A stretch of 64,000 bases of DNA from Fragum whitleyi (Eukaryota; Mollusca; Bivalvia; Cardiida; Cardiidae). Both the position numbers and the translations under genes were made by a program. Below are positions 31,190 to 42,400 of this stretch, piece after piece. The stretch lies in contig OX411547.1 in assembly GCA_948146395.1 (NCBI GenBank), forward strand, positions 28,271,114-28,335,113, read 5' to 3'. The notes beneath the pieces were generated by a model that saw only the letters and a list, made by a program, of their open reading frames with translations, made no database searches and was not told the origin of the DNA. Positions within the stretch are counted from its first letter, which is position 1, and each line of letters begins with the position of its first letter.

Positions 31190-31560
31190 CATCATGCCTC
31201 TGCATTGATATAGGGGGCATAATGTTCTACCTTTCTGTTTGTCCATTTGTCTGCCCAACAACTTTAACTTTGGCCATGTCTTTTGAATGATAGGGTTAAA
31301 ATCTTCAAGTCTCACATGTGTATTGCTTGTGACAAGACCATTCAAGGTCATCAGTCAAGGGCTTTTTGCAAGGTTGATTTGTGTGAAATGCAACTTTAAC
31401 ATTGATCAAAACTTATACATAGTAAGTGATATTGAGCTTTCAGATAATACCGATGTCATGATCATTGGTCAAGTCAAGGACATATTTTCAAGGTCACTGT
31501 TTTCATATTTCACATGTGTATTGGTTATGACAACACTCTTTTAGCAATTGGCAATGTTGA
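31190..31560 (+). repeat. Pearl-like repeat fragment
   Basis: GATATAGGGGGCATAATG, TTTGTCCATTTGTCTGCCC, then 'aaggtcatcagtcaagg' and 'aaggtcactgttttcatatttcacatg' units. Neither end is clear. Open frames here are artefacts. Confidence 0.45.
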
Positions 31561-32084
31561 GTTTTTTCATTAAATTTTTACAAAGTTTGACCTTGATATA
31601 TGACCTTGACCTTATCAGATGACAATGATCTTGATGTCAGCAGATGCTGTCAATGAGATATACCATTAAACAACATATCAGTTTAAAAAGTTGATGTGCA
31701 AAATTTAGACATTCCATACTACCCTGGTATTACTTAAGATACCAACTTTTTACAAGTCTTGACCATCAAAAGAGCAATATCTACTATAAACAATCAAATG
31801 GGATATCTTAAAATGTGTTTCTGTACAGTTCAACTCCTTTTCATCAAGCCCACCTGTGGTGTGCAAGACATTATTAAGTTGTCGCAATAATAGCTTGTTA
31901 CATAATGTGCGTCAGTCCATGTCTAGACAATTTCTCCTATAATTATGTTCGGTTTTGCAAAATTGTTCTCCATCATGGGAAATGTGTTATTTGAAAGAAA
32001 TTTTTAGATAGCATCAAAGTCCTAACTGAAGGTCAAATGTTAAAATGTGTCTACACAGCAGTTGTCCTGTGACAACCATCTAGC

Positions 32085-32302
32085 TATTCCCCTGCAGTTT
32101 GGGGAAGGGGATATAGTAATGGTCTGTCTGTCGTTCCATCATTCTGTCATTCCGTCACTAAACTTGTCCAGAGCATATCTCCTAAAGTATAGAAGCTATC
32201 AACTTGAATCTTATTGGTGGATAGATCTCATGGAGGAGAAGTGCAGTACTATCAAGCTTAGTTTGATGGTGGGGGATGGCCATGTCCGACATGGCTCTTG
32301 TT
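32085..32302 (+). mobile_element. Pearl-like element P6
   Basis: Head ATTCCCCTGCAGTTTGGGGA with an inverted pair, then GTCTGTCTGTCG, one core unit. It ends in hairpin GCCATGT-ccg-ACATGGC immediately followed by TCTTGTT (32296-32302). The open frame 32047-32337 is this repeat. Confidence 0.65.
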
Positions 32303-32399
32303 TCCACTTACCTTTGAGTCCACATACTAACAAATAACAACAGAGTGTAGTCACCTAGATGAAGTGCTCTTATTTTTTGTCTGATTGTCTGAAAAAAAA

Positions 32400-32640
32400 A
32401 TCCTTGTCAGGCTGAATAAGATTCATAGCAGATTACACTCGCATGAAAATAATGAGGACTCTGAAAGAAGATATTGTATGCCATTTTTCCCCTGAAAAGT
32501 TGGTCTTTATATATTTATATATATCAAACAAGACAAACAGGTGGTCTAGACAAAGATCAGACTGCACATATGTGCAGGCTGATCATTCTCTCTACCTCCT
32601 GCCAAAACAGGAATATTGCAGGTTTAGCATGGCAAGGGTC
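32400..32640. mobile_element. TTAA MITE family 1, copy with degraded ends
   Basis: CCTTGTCAGGCTGAATAAG at the left, GGTTTAGCATGGCAAGGGTC at the right. Central AAAGATCAGACTGCACATAT continues as its complement. Overlapping open frames on both strands are due to the palindrome. Confidence 0.7.
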
Positions 32641-32769
32641 AAAACTGACCATGACTTTTGAAGGAGACGGTGATAAATGCTTGAAATAAATTTGCTTATG
32701 TAAATTTCCTTGTGAAAAGAACATTCTTTTAATAAGACTTTCAACATAGTCTGTAAAGGTATCCATGTG

Positions 32770-33011
32770 CCATGGCCACTGCTGGAATCAAGGTCAAGGT
32801 CATCTTTCAAAGTCTTTGTCTAATATGAAGTCACATTTCTTAAAAAAAGCAATTGGCAGGAAAATGGAGAAGGCATATCTTTACTCACATGTGCACAATT
32901 AACATGCTCAAGGAGAGTTTTAAGGGTCATTAGGTTAGAAACGAGGTCAAAAGGTCAGATCTCAATAGACAGCTCAGGTGACCGAATCAGGGCCACTATG
33001 GCTCTCTTGTT
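32770..33011 (+). mobile_element. Pearl-like element P7, 3' part
   Basis: AATCAAGGTCAAGGTCATC opens it. The end is GGCCACTATGGCTC then TCTTGTT (33005-33011), directly abutting the TTAA of the next MITE. Confidence 0.5.
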
Positions 33012-33240
33012 TTAACCCTTTCCCGTTTTACAAAATTTTGGACCTTTCCAAATTCAAAGGTTTTGCAAACGAAAATTTAAAGAGGATTTAATTTGAAAAA
33101 TAACCATTCAGTAGGGTAGAAAATAGTGTGGAAAAAGAAGAAATTGCTTGTCAGAAGCAATTTCTTCTTTTTTCACAATGTTTTCTCAATCATAAAATCA
33201 CAGGCACGTAAAAAGCAGGGATTAAACAGTAAAGGGTTAA
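33012..33240 (+). mobile_element. TTAA MITE family 2, copy C
   Basis: TTAACCCTTTCCCGTTTTAC to GTAAAGGGTTAA, 229 bp, the same length and orientation as copy B and nearly identical to it. Confidence 0.9.
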
Positions 33241-33340
33241 ACAGGCTATTTGTACAATTTTCTTACTATCCCAGGTGTGTTGGTGTTAAAATATACAAAT
33301 TATGGGCTTTTGAATTTCATTAGAGTGTAAAAATAGTTTT

Positions 33341-34921
33341 TATACCCCCGCAAAACGAATGTTTTGGGGGGTATACTGGAATCAGCCTGTCTGTCTGTCT
33401 GTCTGTCTGTCCGTCCGTCCGTCTGTGGACACATATAGTGGTAAATTTGTGTCGCAAACTCCTCCTTCAGTTTTCCATCAAAAGCTTTGAAACTTTATAG
33501 AAACATTCATCACATGTTGAAGTTTTGCAAGACACAATTTTTAGGTCCCAACTTCCCCTGGTTCATGAATTATCTCCCCTTGAACTTAGACATTTTTCCT
33601 ATTTGTTACAATGTACTTATAATTTTGTGTCGCAAACTCCTCCTTCAATTTTCATTCAATTGTAATGAAACATTATTAAAATATTGATCACAAGTTGAAG
33701 TTTTGCAAGACACAAATTTCAAGTGTCAACTCTTCCAGGTTCATGAATTATCTCCTCTTGAACTTAAGACATTTTTCCTTTTTGATGCCATGTTCTCATA
33801 GTTTTGTGTCGCAAACTCCTCCTTCAATTTTCATTCAAAAGTTATGAAACATTATACAAACATTCATCAAATGTTAAAGTTTCGCAAGACGCAAATGTCA
33901 AGTCTCAATTCCGCCTGGTTCATGAATTATTTACCCCTGAACTTAGACAATTTTTCCTATTAGTTACCATGTGCTTTTCATTATGTGTTTGCAAACTTCT
34001 CCTTCAATATTCATTCAATTGTGTTGAAACATTATGCAAATATTGATCACAAGTTGAAGCTTTGCAAGACGCAAATTTTAAGTGTCAGCTCCACCAGGTT
34101 GATGATTTATCTCCCCTTGAACTTAAGACATTTTTCCTATTTGTTACAATTACTCATAATTTTGTGTTGTAAACTCCTCCTTCAATTTTCATTCAATAGT
34201 TATGAAACATTATACATACATTTATCACATGTTGAAGTTTTGCAAGACCCAAATTTCAAGTGTCAACTCCCTCAGGTTCATGTGTAATCTCACCTTGAAC
34301 TTTGGCATTTTTTCCTATTTGTTAGAAAGTACTTATAATTTTGTGTCGCAAACTCCTCCTGCAATTTCCATTCAATTGTAAAGAAACATTATACAAACAT
34401 TTATCACATGTTGAAGTTTTGCAAGACACAAATTTCAAGTGTCAACTGCCACAGGTTTATGAATTATCTCCCCTTGAACTTAAGACAATTTTTCTTTTTG
34501 AACACGTATACTTGTAATTTTGTTTCCCAAATTCCTCCTTCAGTTTTCCTTTAATCAGTTTTCATGTAATACCTTTGAAATTAAATACAAATATTTACCA
34601 CATATGAAGTTTTGCAAGACACAATTATGAGGTCCCAACTCCTCCTGGATTAAGAATTATCTGCCCTTACACTTACTACATTTTTATCTTTTTCGTTCAC
34701 ATATACTAGTAATTTTGTGTTACAAACTCCTCCTTCAGTTTTTCTTCAATAGCTTGAAAACATTTATCACATGTTTAAGTTTTGCAAGACGCAATTTAGA
34801 GGTCTCAAATCCAAGAGTTATCTTTATATTTGAAGCATTTTTTGCCTCTTCTGTCAAAGTATCTCATTCTCTGAAAGCACTTGCGGGGGTATTAAGTCAC
34901 ATTCAGTGACAAGCTCTAGTT
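33341..34921 (+). mobile_element. Pearl-like element P3 with eight ~179-bp tandem units
   Basis: Head hairpin ATACCCCC ... GGGGGTAT, then GTCTGTCTGTCTGTCCGTCC (33390-33423). Eight tandem units are marked by TTTGTGTCGCAAACTCCTCC at about 33446, 33624, 33803, 33982, 34161, 34340, 34518 and 34713 (period 178-179, the last 195). It ends GCGGGGGTAT, hairpin GTCAC-attca-GTGAC, then TCTAGTT (34915-34921). The open frames at 33487-33687, 33804-34046, 33985-34287 and 34715-34909 are the same unit read repeatedly, not genes. Confidence 0.85.
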
Positions 34922-36480
34922 ATTTTTTGTTATCCAATTTGTTTACATGTATAAGATTTCAACTTTATTTCGCAAAATCACCACCTTAAGATATCCAAGA
35001 TTTTAAAACTACCCTAAAAATTCTAAAAGAACCCTGTGCTCTAACATTACCCTACCCCTCCCTTTGGACGTCAAAATTGACTATTTTTTTAGAGAAAACT
35101 TGAAGTCCCTTGGAATAACATCCCCTCTTCAACAGTTAGGTAAATTTGAATGAAATTTTGCCAGAAAGTTACTTGGATGACATCCATGGGACCAAAAGAG
35201 TTCAGGTGAGCGGTTTAGAGCCATTCAGGCCCTTTTGTATATTTGTGTGTTTGACTGAATGTTTGTCTCCCAAAGCCTTTAACATTGGCCATGACTTTTG
35301 ATTGCTCAGGAATAGAGCCCTAATTTTCACATGTGTAATGCTTGTGACAAGAGCTTTCTGTTGGTACTCTATGTCCGATTGACTTAAAACTTATTAGTTT
35401 TATTCCTCTCATGATTGCGGAGTTCATCGCACAAACAGTGTAACTCTATCTAGCTTATTTTTGGAGTTACTGTCCTTTGTTGAATTGCATACTTGAATTT
35501 CATCCGGACAATATCTCTGAAAGTATAATGATCTTGAAACTTATTAGGCTGAGAGATCAACGGTATTGATGCATAAGAACCGTAACTCTAGGTAGCCTTT
35601 TTTTAGTTCTTGTCTTTTGGTTTTTATCACCTGGATTTTGCTGGGAGCATATCTCTGATAGAGTATTAAGTGATTGTGAATTCTTTTAGGTGGATATATC
35701 TCATCAAGGGAAAGTACTGTAAATAAGAACTGTAACTCCACCTAGCTAAGCTTTTGAGTAATTGGCTTTCGTTACTTTTCACCCGACGATCTGTTAATCG
35801 TTTGAACACGATTAACAAATCTGGTTGACACAATGACTTCTGTATTACGCTCAAACTAAGCCAATTTTCTTTAGGAAAATGACGGCTTTAAAGCCCACTT
35901 TCACATATTTAGATATCATGTTACTTGTAATTTGAAAAGTAACTTTAAGTAAGTTTGTGTAAATAAAGAATATGTCTATGTCTATGCTAATTGCCGAATC
36001 AATTGGAACTCATAAAGGGTCCTTCAGTTTTAATTTCCAAATTTTATCATCATACAGGCAGGTTTCAACTAAATGGGTACTCTAATTCATTTGGAATCAA
36101 CAATTATATCCTTGTGAACTTTTGCCGATAGTGATGTCAAGTGACGCATACCATCTTGGGAAGCATCATTATTTTATCCCATACATGTGGCTATATGGTT
36201 GTTTTACCAAAAATAGAAAAGAAAGATTAAAAATCATATAAAGGATTTGAATTATTTCAATTTGTATTTGTGGATGTTTCTTTTGGAGTTAAGTATATGA
36301 AGATCTAGAAAATTAAATGAATTCTTTAAAAATCATTATAAGGTATAGGTTTTATTTTAACTTCAATTTCAAATAAAGTTAAAAATTTCAGATAATTTGA
36401 GAAGTATCTTCACATGGGCTACTTCTCATGTTTTATTAAATAAACCCCACAATTCTCTGATAATCATTATCAAAAGATTC
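34922..36480. other. Repeat-derived interval without genes
   Basis: 35230-35760 contains degenerate units with 'taactctacctagcttatttttg' spacing ~175 bp, shared with 55150-55190. 35958-35993 has AATAAAGAATATGTCTATGT followed by ctatgct, which resembles a non-LTR or SINE 3' tail. No ORF is supported. Confidence 0.45.
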
Positions 36481-36486
36481 ATTGGT

Positions 36487-36715
36487 TTAAATTGGGTTTA
36501 ACGCCACTTTCAACAATCAGTCAGCAGTTTAACTCGGAAGCTGGAGCACCTAACAATTGATTCCTGGTATTTCTCACACAATTACTACCATTACATTCTT
36601 TTCTAGCCTCCAGCTGCTATCTCACATAGGTCTATGATTATCAAAACATTAGTGAGAGACTAATAGCCAGAAGGGATGAGTGCCACCATCGGGGATCGAA
36701 CCCTAATCAGAAGAT
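36487..36715 (-). mobile_element. SINE, 5' end slightly truncated
   Basis: The minus strand shows box B-like GGTTCGATCCCC near the head, the common body, and an end at GGCGTTAAACCCAATTTAAA without a long tail. Confidence 0.8.
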
Positions 36716-37782
36716 TCAAAATGCAAAAAAAGATTGTGATAAAATATTTCAGTTCAATCTAACAAACCTGGGAGAAACTGCTTTTCATCAAATTTTCTCA
36801 TGCAACATTGGTTACTTGCAAGATAATGTAGAAAAACAGTATGATAAAAGGAGATTTTGATTCTTTACATATTTATTGGGTATTTTACCAGCAATGTTAT
36901 AACGATATGATTATTTAACTAAACGAGAAGAATTTATGAATCATATGTTCAAAATAAATACTGACTCACAATTAGTGTATCCAGAGCCTTTAGCACTTTG
37001 ATTGTAATGAAATTTTACTATGGTTTTCATTCAGCATCACAAGGGATGTTATTATTTTTAAGATATAAGGGTATACATAAAAATACAGAATAATATCAAT
37101 GTGTTGAAAAAGATGTAGAATCAGTTTTAAAAATCCCGTAATTTCATTTACTTTGCCGTAGGGATATATCAAACCACTTTTAAAGAATAAAATCTAGTTA
37201 AATAATGTAACTGTCCTCTATCAGCAGCCTACCTTAGTTATAATTAAGATTTATGGCCAGCATCAAGTAAAATTGTTACAGGTCGACAATTCTGATAACA
37301 GAGATAAAGCACAGAAACTGTTTGAGTAAAATCTACTCGTTTTCAGGACATAGTCGTCTTACTGTATAAAGCCACAAGCAACTAAATCAAAATTATGATT
37401 ATTTCAACAGAGGACTGAGTCAATACAACCTCAAAACAATCTTCAATTCTTTTCTAAAGTTGATCCCCAGAGGGTGTATGGTACTCACATCAGATAGCTT
37501 TGAGGGCCCTGGCTACTTATTTGTTAGTCTTAGACTCAAAAAAACTTTGCATCCCTTAAAATCCTGGAATAATTATCTTTGTGAGCTCAGATTACAAGCT
37601 TTAGAGCTTATCGATTCTTTCACACTGACATGTTTATTCTGAGATTGTCTTTATATACCCTGGTGGGTTAAGCTTTCATCAGTAGCTCTGTATAGTAGTG
37701 GAATGGCCAATATTAGCCCAGCAAATAGCTGATAAGCATTGACAAATGGTTGATAATAAATGTATAAAATGTCTCTCTGTTC
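36716..37782. other. Left flank of the retrotransposon, no gene seen
   Basis: AT-rich. The open frames 36990-37172 and 37460-37642 have no recognisable features. Confidence 0.45.
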
Positions 37783-37786
37783 TATA
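37783..37786. repeat. Target site duplication, left copy (TATA)
   Basis: TATA immediately precedes the TGTAAC start of the 5' LTR and is repeated at 46584-46587 after the closing CA of the 3' LTR. Four-base duplications are usual for Gypsy-type elements. Confidence 0.75.
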
Positions 37787-38590
37787 TGTAACAGTGCTAT
37801 AAAATGTGAAATCTTGTGTTGCACCATTTGGCACGATATTGCACTATTTGTCACAATATTTGAAAGTCTATAAAATTTGTCACCAAAAGCAATTTCTTCA
37901 TAAAGCTTGATCATAATCATTTGGCTTAATAAATTAGACCTTATCTAAACACATTGCCTGCTTAAAGCATTCTCTTCACAAAGATGTTTGATCATTATCA
38001 TATGGTTTCTTGGATTAGAATTTTATCTATTAACACATTGTACACTGCATGCTGAGCTATCAGCCAATCTTATTAGAATGATAACTATTTGATCTCTGGA
38101 ATTATTATCAATGCAAATTTATGTTAATCTTGATAAGTTTTGAAGGCTGGTCACTCCAAGATTAATTAAGATCATCCTATGATGTTCTTGATGTAGATTG
38201 GATAATCATGTCTAAAGTTTCATTGGTCAACATTTATCATCTTTATATCTTACAATTTCATTGGTTGTGTTTAGAATAATCTTTTAGGTTTAAATAATAA
38301 GAATGTTGATTGCTAGTCAGTTTTTGAGTTTTGAGTTAGGTTAAGAATAAGAACTTTGAATTAAGAAATTGTCAGTATAAATTATCAGTGCTTGTCTAAC
38401 TGTAATAACATATGCAAAAACTTAGTGTCTACTTGAATAAAAGAAATACAGAACGAAATTAGACTTTATCGAATTATTGTGTTGAACAAAATACTCACGC
38501 CAAGCGAGTTATGAAACAATGCGATAAAAGGACAAATTCCCCAGCTCCAAACACCACAAAGTGTGATCGGGGAAACGACCCTCGGTCACA
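37787..38590 (+). repeat. 5' LTR (804 bp)
   Basis: TGTAAC ... GGTCACA, direct copy of 45781-46583. Possible TATA box TATAAATT at 38376 and poly(A) signal AATAAA at 38436-38441 suggest U3 of ~620 bp, a short R, and U5 ending at 38590. The last ~48 bp differ in a cluster from the 3' LTR. Confidence 0.95.
38376..38441 (+). promoter_or_regulatory. Putative LTR promoter and poly(A) signal
   Basis: TATAAATT at 38376-38383, then AATAAA at 38436-38441, 60 bp apart. This is the normal order for transcription start in R and 3' processing in the downstream LTR. Repeated at the equivalent place in the 3' LTR (~46370-46435). Confidence 0.45.
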
Positions 38591-39429
38591 GCTTTATTGT
38601 GGTGGTAGAATCCGCGAGTAGATGAACCGGAACTTTGTGAATATGAATCAGTGCATTTAGTGACATATTGTGGAACAAAAACAGCAGAAACTGTAGTGCT
38701 TATTGGTAAAAATTGAAAATGAACTTGATTGAGAAGTAAGAAGCAGTTATTTCTGTTTGAACCTGTGGTGACCAAATGAACAAACATTGTGAGAGAAGTG
38801 CCTGTTTATGTTGATTAACAGTTGTGAGAATTGTGAATCAAACCAATTGAGATAATAGATTATAGTAAGTTTGACAGTACAATATCTTGCCGAGACCAAT
38901 TCTGATCTGAAGTGCTAGAAGTGATACAAACGAACTAATTCCAAATACCTGAGGAGACCAATACCACAGTGTGCCAGATAAGACGATCCATACCAGAAGC
39001 CAAAGAGACAATGTTATACAAATTTTGTGATTGAAATTAAGACTTTTGATTTTATTTAAGTTTAAGTTGTGACCATCAACAGTAAATTAAAGTGCTACTT
39101 TATGACATAGTAAGGGGTAAGTGAAATTTCAACATTTTAGTGCTGTATTGTTTCTTGTTTGTATTGAAACAGTTGTTATATTTATTTTTCCTTGTTATTC
39201 TTTTACTCAGAGCATTTACATTATTTTACAAGTAACATCCTTTAATAACTTTTTGATAAACCCTTAAGTTCAACACATTTGTTTAAAATATAAAATTTTG
39301 AAAATTCAGATTTTAATTCAAGCTAATTGTTGTTTTATTCACTTACCAGTCTGAAATATAAATTACTACATTTGTTATCATTTTACACAAAATTTTGTTA
39401 TTTTTAAAAGAGATTTTATTTAAATTAAT
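38591..39429 (+). other. Untranslated leader of the retrotransposon
   Basis: No plus-strand ORF of 60 codons or more in any frame. A possible primer-binding site starts TGGTGGTAGAATCC at 38600, nine bases after the LTR; the matching tRNA was not identified. A consensus donor GGG/GTAAGTG (intron from 39117) and a T-rich acceptor TTTTTAAAAG (to 39410) bracket a possible 294-nt intron ending 19 nt before the pol ATG. Confidence 0.5.
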
Positions 39430-42400
39430 ATGGCAAATCAATATAAGACTCCCTGGCAATGTTCAAAACAAACTTGTGCTAAAATTAATGATACTTGCAA
39501 TGTCACACCCACCATTTCGTTAGTAACTTCACTTGACAAAACATGCAAAGCATACATTCAGATAGAATCAAAGCAATTTTCTGCACTTTTCGACTCAGGA
39601 GCAAGCATTTCATGTATAAACAAACATGTTGTACAGAAGTTAGTTAACAAACCAGAATATCAAAGTGCCAAAATTACTCATGTATATGGTGTATGTGGTG
39701 AGATCCACTCTGTATTAGGAACTGTAACACTCTCTTTCTTACTAGATGGCTATCCTTTTGAGCATACATTTCATGTCTTTTCTAACCTGCACCAGCCTGT
39801 AATCTTAGGTCGAGATTTCATGGCAAAAGAAGGAATACAGCTCAATTTTCACACTAACACTATTTCTCTGTCTAAACCAAACTCCGAATCAATTAACCTC
39901 TGTCAAATCTCACATGACTATTCTAAAACTGACTTTGGCAAAACTTTCAGCTCACATGTAATCCCTCCCCACTCTGAATACATCCTTCCACTGAAAACTA
40001 ACAAATTCTTTGAAGGTGATGTTGTATTGTGTGAACCACCTCAATCTCTTGTTAAAGATGAGCTTGTCGGAGGCAAGTGTCTTTCAAGAGTAACTGATGG
40101 CAAAATACTCTATCGCCTGATGAACCCTACAGCATTACCTATCTTTCTGAAATCTAAAACTAGAGTCTCTATACTAACTGAAGCTAACAGTGCTGAAATA
40201 ACACAAATTTCTGATCTTGAAAATCTCATGCATGAAAATTCTGTAACTTTGAACTCTGTGGAAACTAATACACTAACAGATGACGAGTATATAACTATAG
40301 CTGAGGATCTTGGAATTAACCTTACTGACTCTGATCTCACCAATACCCAGAAACGCAATCTAATGATTTTCATTGGTAAAAATAGGCAAGCATTTGCAAA
40401 AGATTTTTCTGAATTAGGTCTCACTAACTTATTTTCGCACAAAATAGAAACAGGTAATGCAAAACCAATCAAAAAGGCACCATATAGGCAAAATCCTGAA
40501 CTGCGACGGGAAACCGAGCGTCAGGTTAAGGAAATGTTAGAGAATGGCTTTATAACTGAGTCTGACTCCCCTTGGAATAGTCCAATTTGTCTTACCAAGA
40601 AAAAGTCTGGAGAGTACCGATTTTGTGTAGACTACCGGGAACTTAATAAGGTTACAGAACCAATGTCCTTCCCTATTCCCCATATAGCAGATGTGTTTGA
40701 CACTATTGCCGATGCAAAGGCAGAAGTCTTTACAGTTCTTGACCTCAAATCAGGTTTTTGGCAAGTTCCTCTTGACCCTGAAACTGCACATAAAGCTGCA
40801 TTTGTCACACATCAATCTGTTTATTCTTGGACCAGGCTACCCTTTGGATTAATGAATTCGCCAATCACCTTTCAAAATCTAATGAGCAAAGTACTCAAAA
40901 ATCTAAACTGGAAAATTGCCCTTGTTTATATTGACGACATATTGGTTTTCAGTAGGAACTTTGATGACCACATAGACCATCTTGCCCAGGTCTTTGCAAA
41001 TCTGAGATCTGCAAATTTGACTTTGCAGCCTTCCAAATGTAAATTTGCAACAAGAGAAATTGAGTACTTGGGTCATATAATTTCGAAAAATGGCATTAAG
41101 GTCAACCCCGCCAAAACAAAAGCAATAGATGAGTACCCACAACCTAAAACATCCAAACAAGTTAAGTCATTTCTCGGCATGACCTCATATTATAGAAAGT
41201 TTATTAAATCATATGCTAAGATAGCTAACCCATTAAATGCACTACTTAAGAAAGACACTAAATTCAAGTGGACACATGAATGTGAAAATGCATTTCAAAC
41301 ATTGAAAAAAGCACTTGCTTCTCCGCCCATATTAGCATTTCCCAACTTTGATCGCCCTTTTATGTTAGCAACAGACAGTTCTGACTATTCAATGGGCTAT
41401 GTTTTATCACAGTGTGATGAACAGGGATTGGAACATCCAATCGCGTATGGCGGTAGAACTTTGCATGGCCATGAATTAAAATGGCATATTACAGACAAAG
41501 AAGGTTTGGCATTGGTAGAAGCTGTAAATCATTTCAGACCCTACCTTGCTAACAACTTCTTCACAGTGTTTACAGATAACGTTTCTGTAAAGTGGCTAAA
41601 GCACATTAAGAATTGCCAAGGTCGTCTTGGAAGGTGGGCTCTAACCTTACAAGGTTACAATTTCGAGATTGTCCATAAGGCATCTAGTGCTAATGGCAAT
41701 GCTGATGGACTCTCACGACTTGTTTACCAACGGGTTGACAGTGAGAAATGTGATCTAGGTGCAGATGAGTCCGCACAAGTCTGTCAGATCTCAGACAACA
41801 AGTCTAAGCATCTGACAGCCGTGACTTTGATCTATAGTCATGAACAGGATCACAATCCATCTGTGGCCGCAGCCACTACCAGCACTGAGACAGCACTGAT
41901 ACTGAATAATGATGAAAATACTGACAGACACAATGATGAAAATACTAACCAAAACAATGAAGAAAATAGTGACAATAATGATTATATTCCTGTTAAACCG
42001 GACATGGACTTGATATTTTTGCAAAGAGATGATCAATTTTACAAAGACATAATTAAATACAAGCTTCAAAATGAATTACCAGATGACCTAAAACAGTCAA
42101 AATTAATTGTGGCAGAATCAGACCAATATGAGTTATCTGAACATGGCATACTTTTACACATATACACACCCAGAACTAAAGGCATTCCCAAAGAACAGAA
42201 AATAATAACCCAAATTTGTGTCCCTTCAATACTGCGTGATGATGTCTTGAAGTCATATCATGACAGTATAGCAGGCGGCATGCACCAAGGCTTTGAACGC
42301 ACTTATGCAGCTATCAGACAAAAGTACTACTGGCCATCAATGTTTCGTGATTGCGAATCATATGTCAAATCATGTGACCAATGTCAAAGGGTGAAGCGTG

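Noticed and set aside
33804..34287. Overlapping plus-strand ORFs of 80-100 codons with similar sequences
   Set aside because: They are the same 179-bp tandem unit translated repeatedly inside a pearl-like element. Homology between them is due to the repeat, not a gene family.
38509..38787. Minus-strand ORF of 92 codons over the LTR/leader junction
   Set aside because: It spans a functional boundary of the retrotransposon on the non-coding strand and has no recognisable content.
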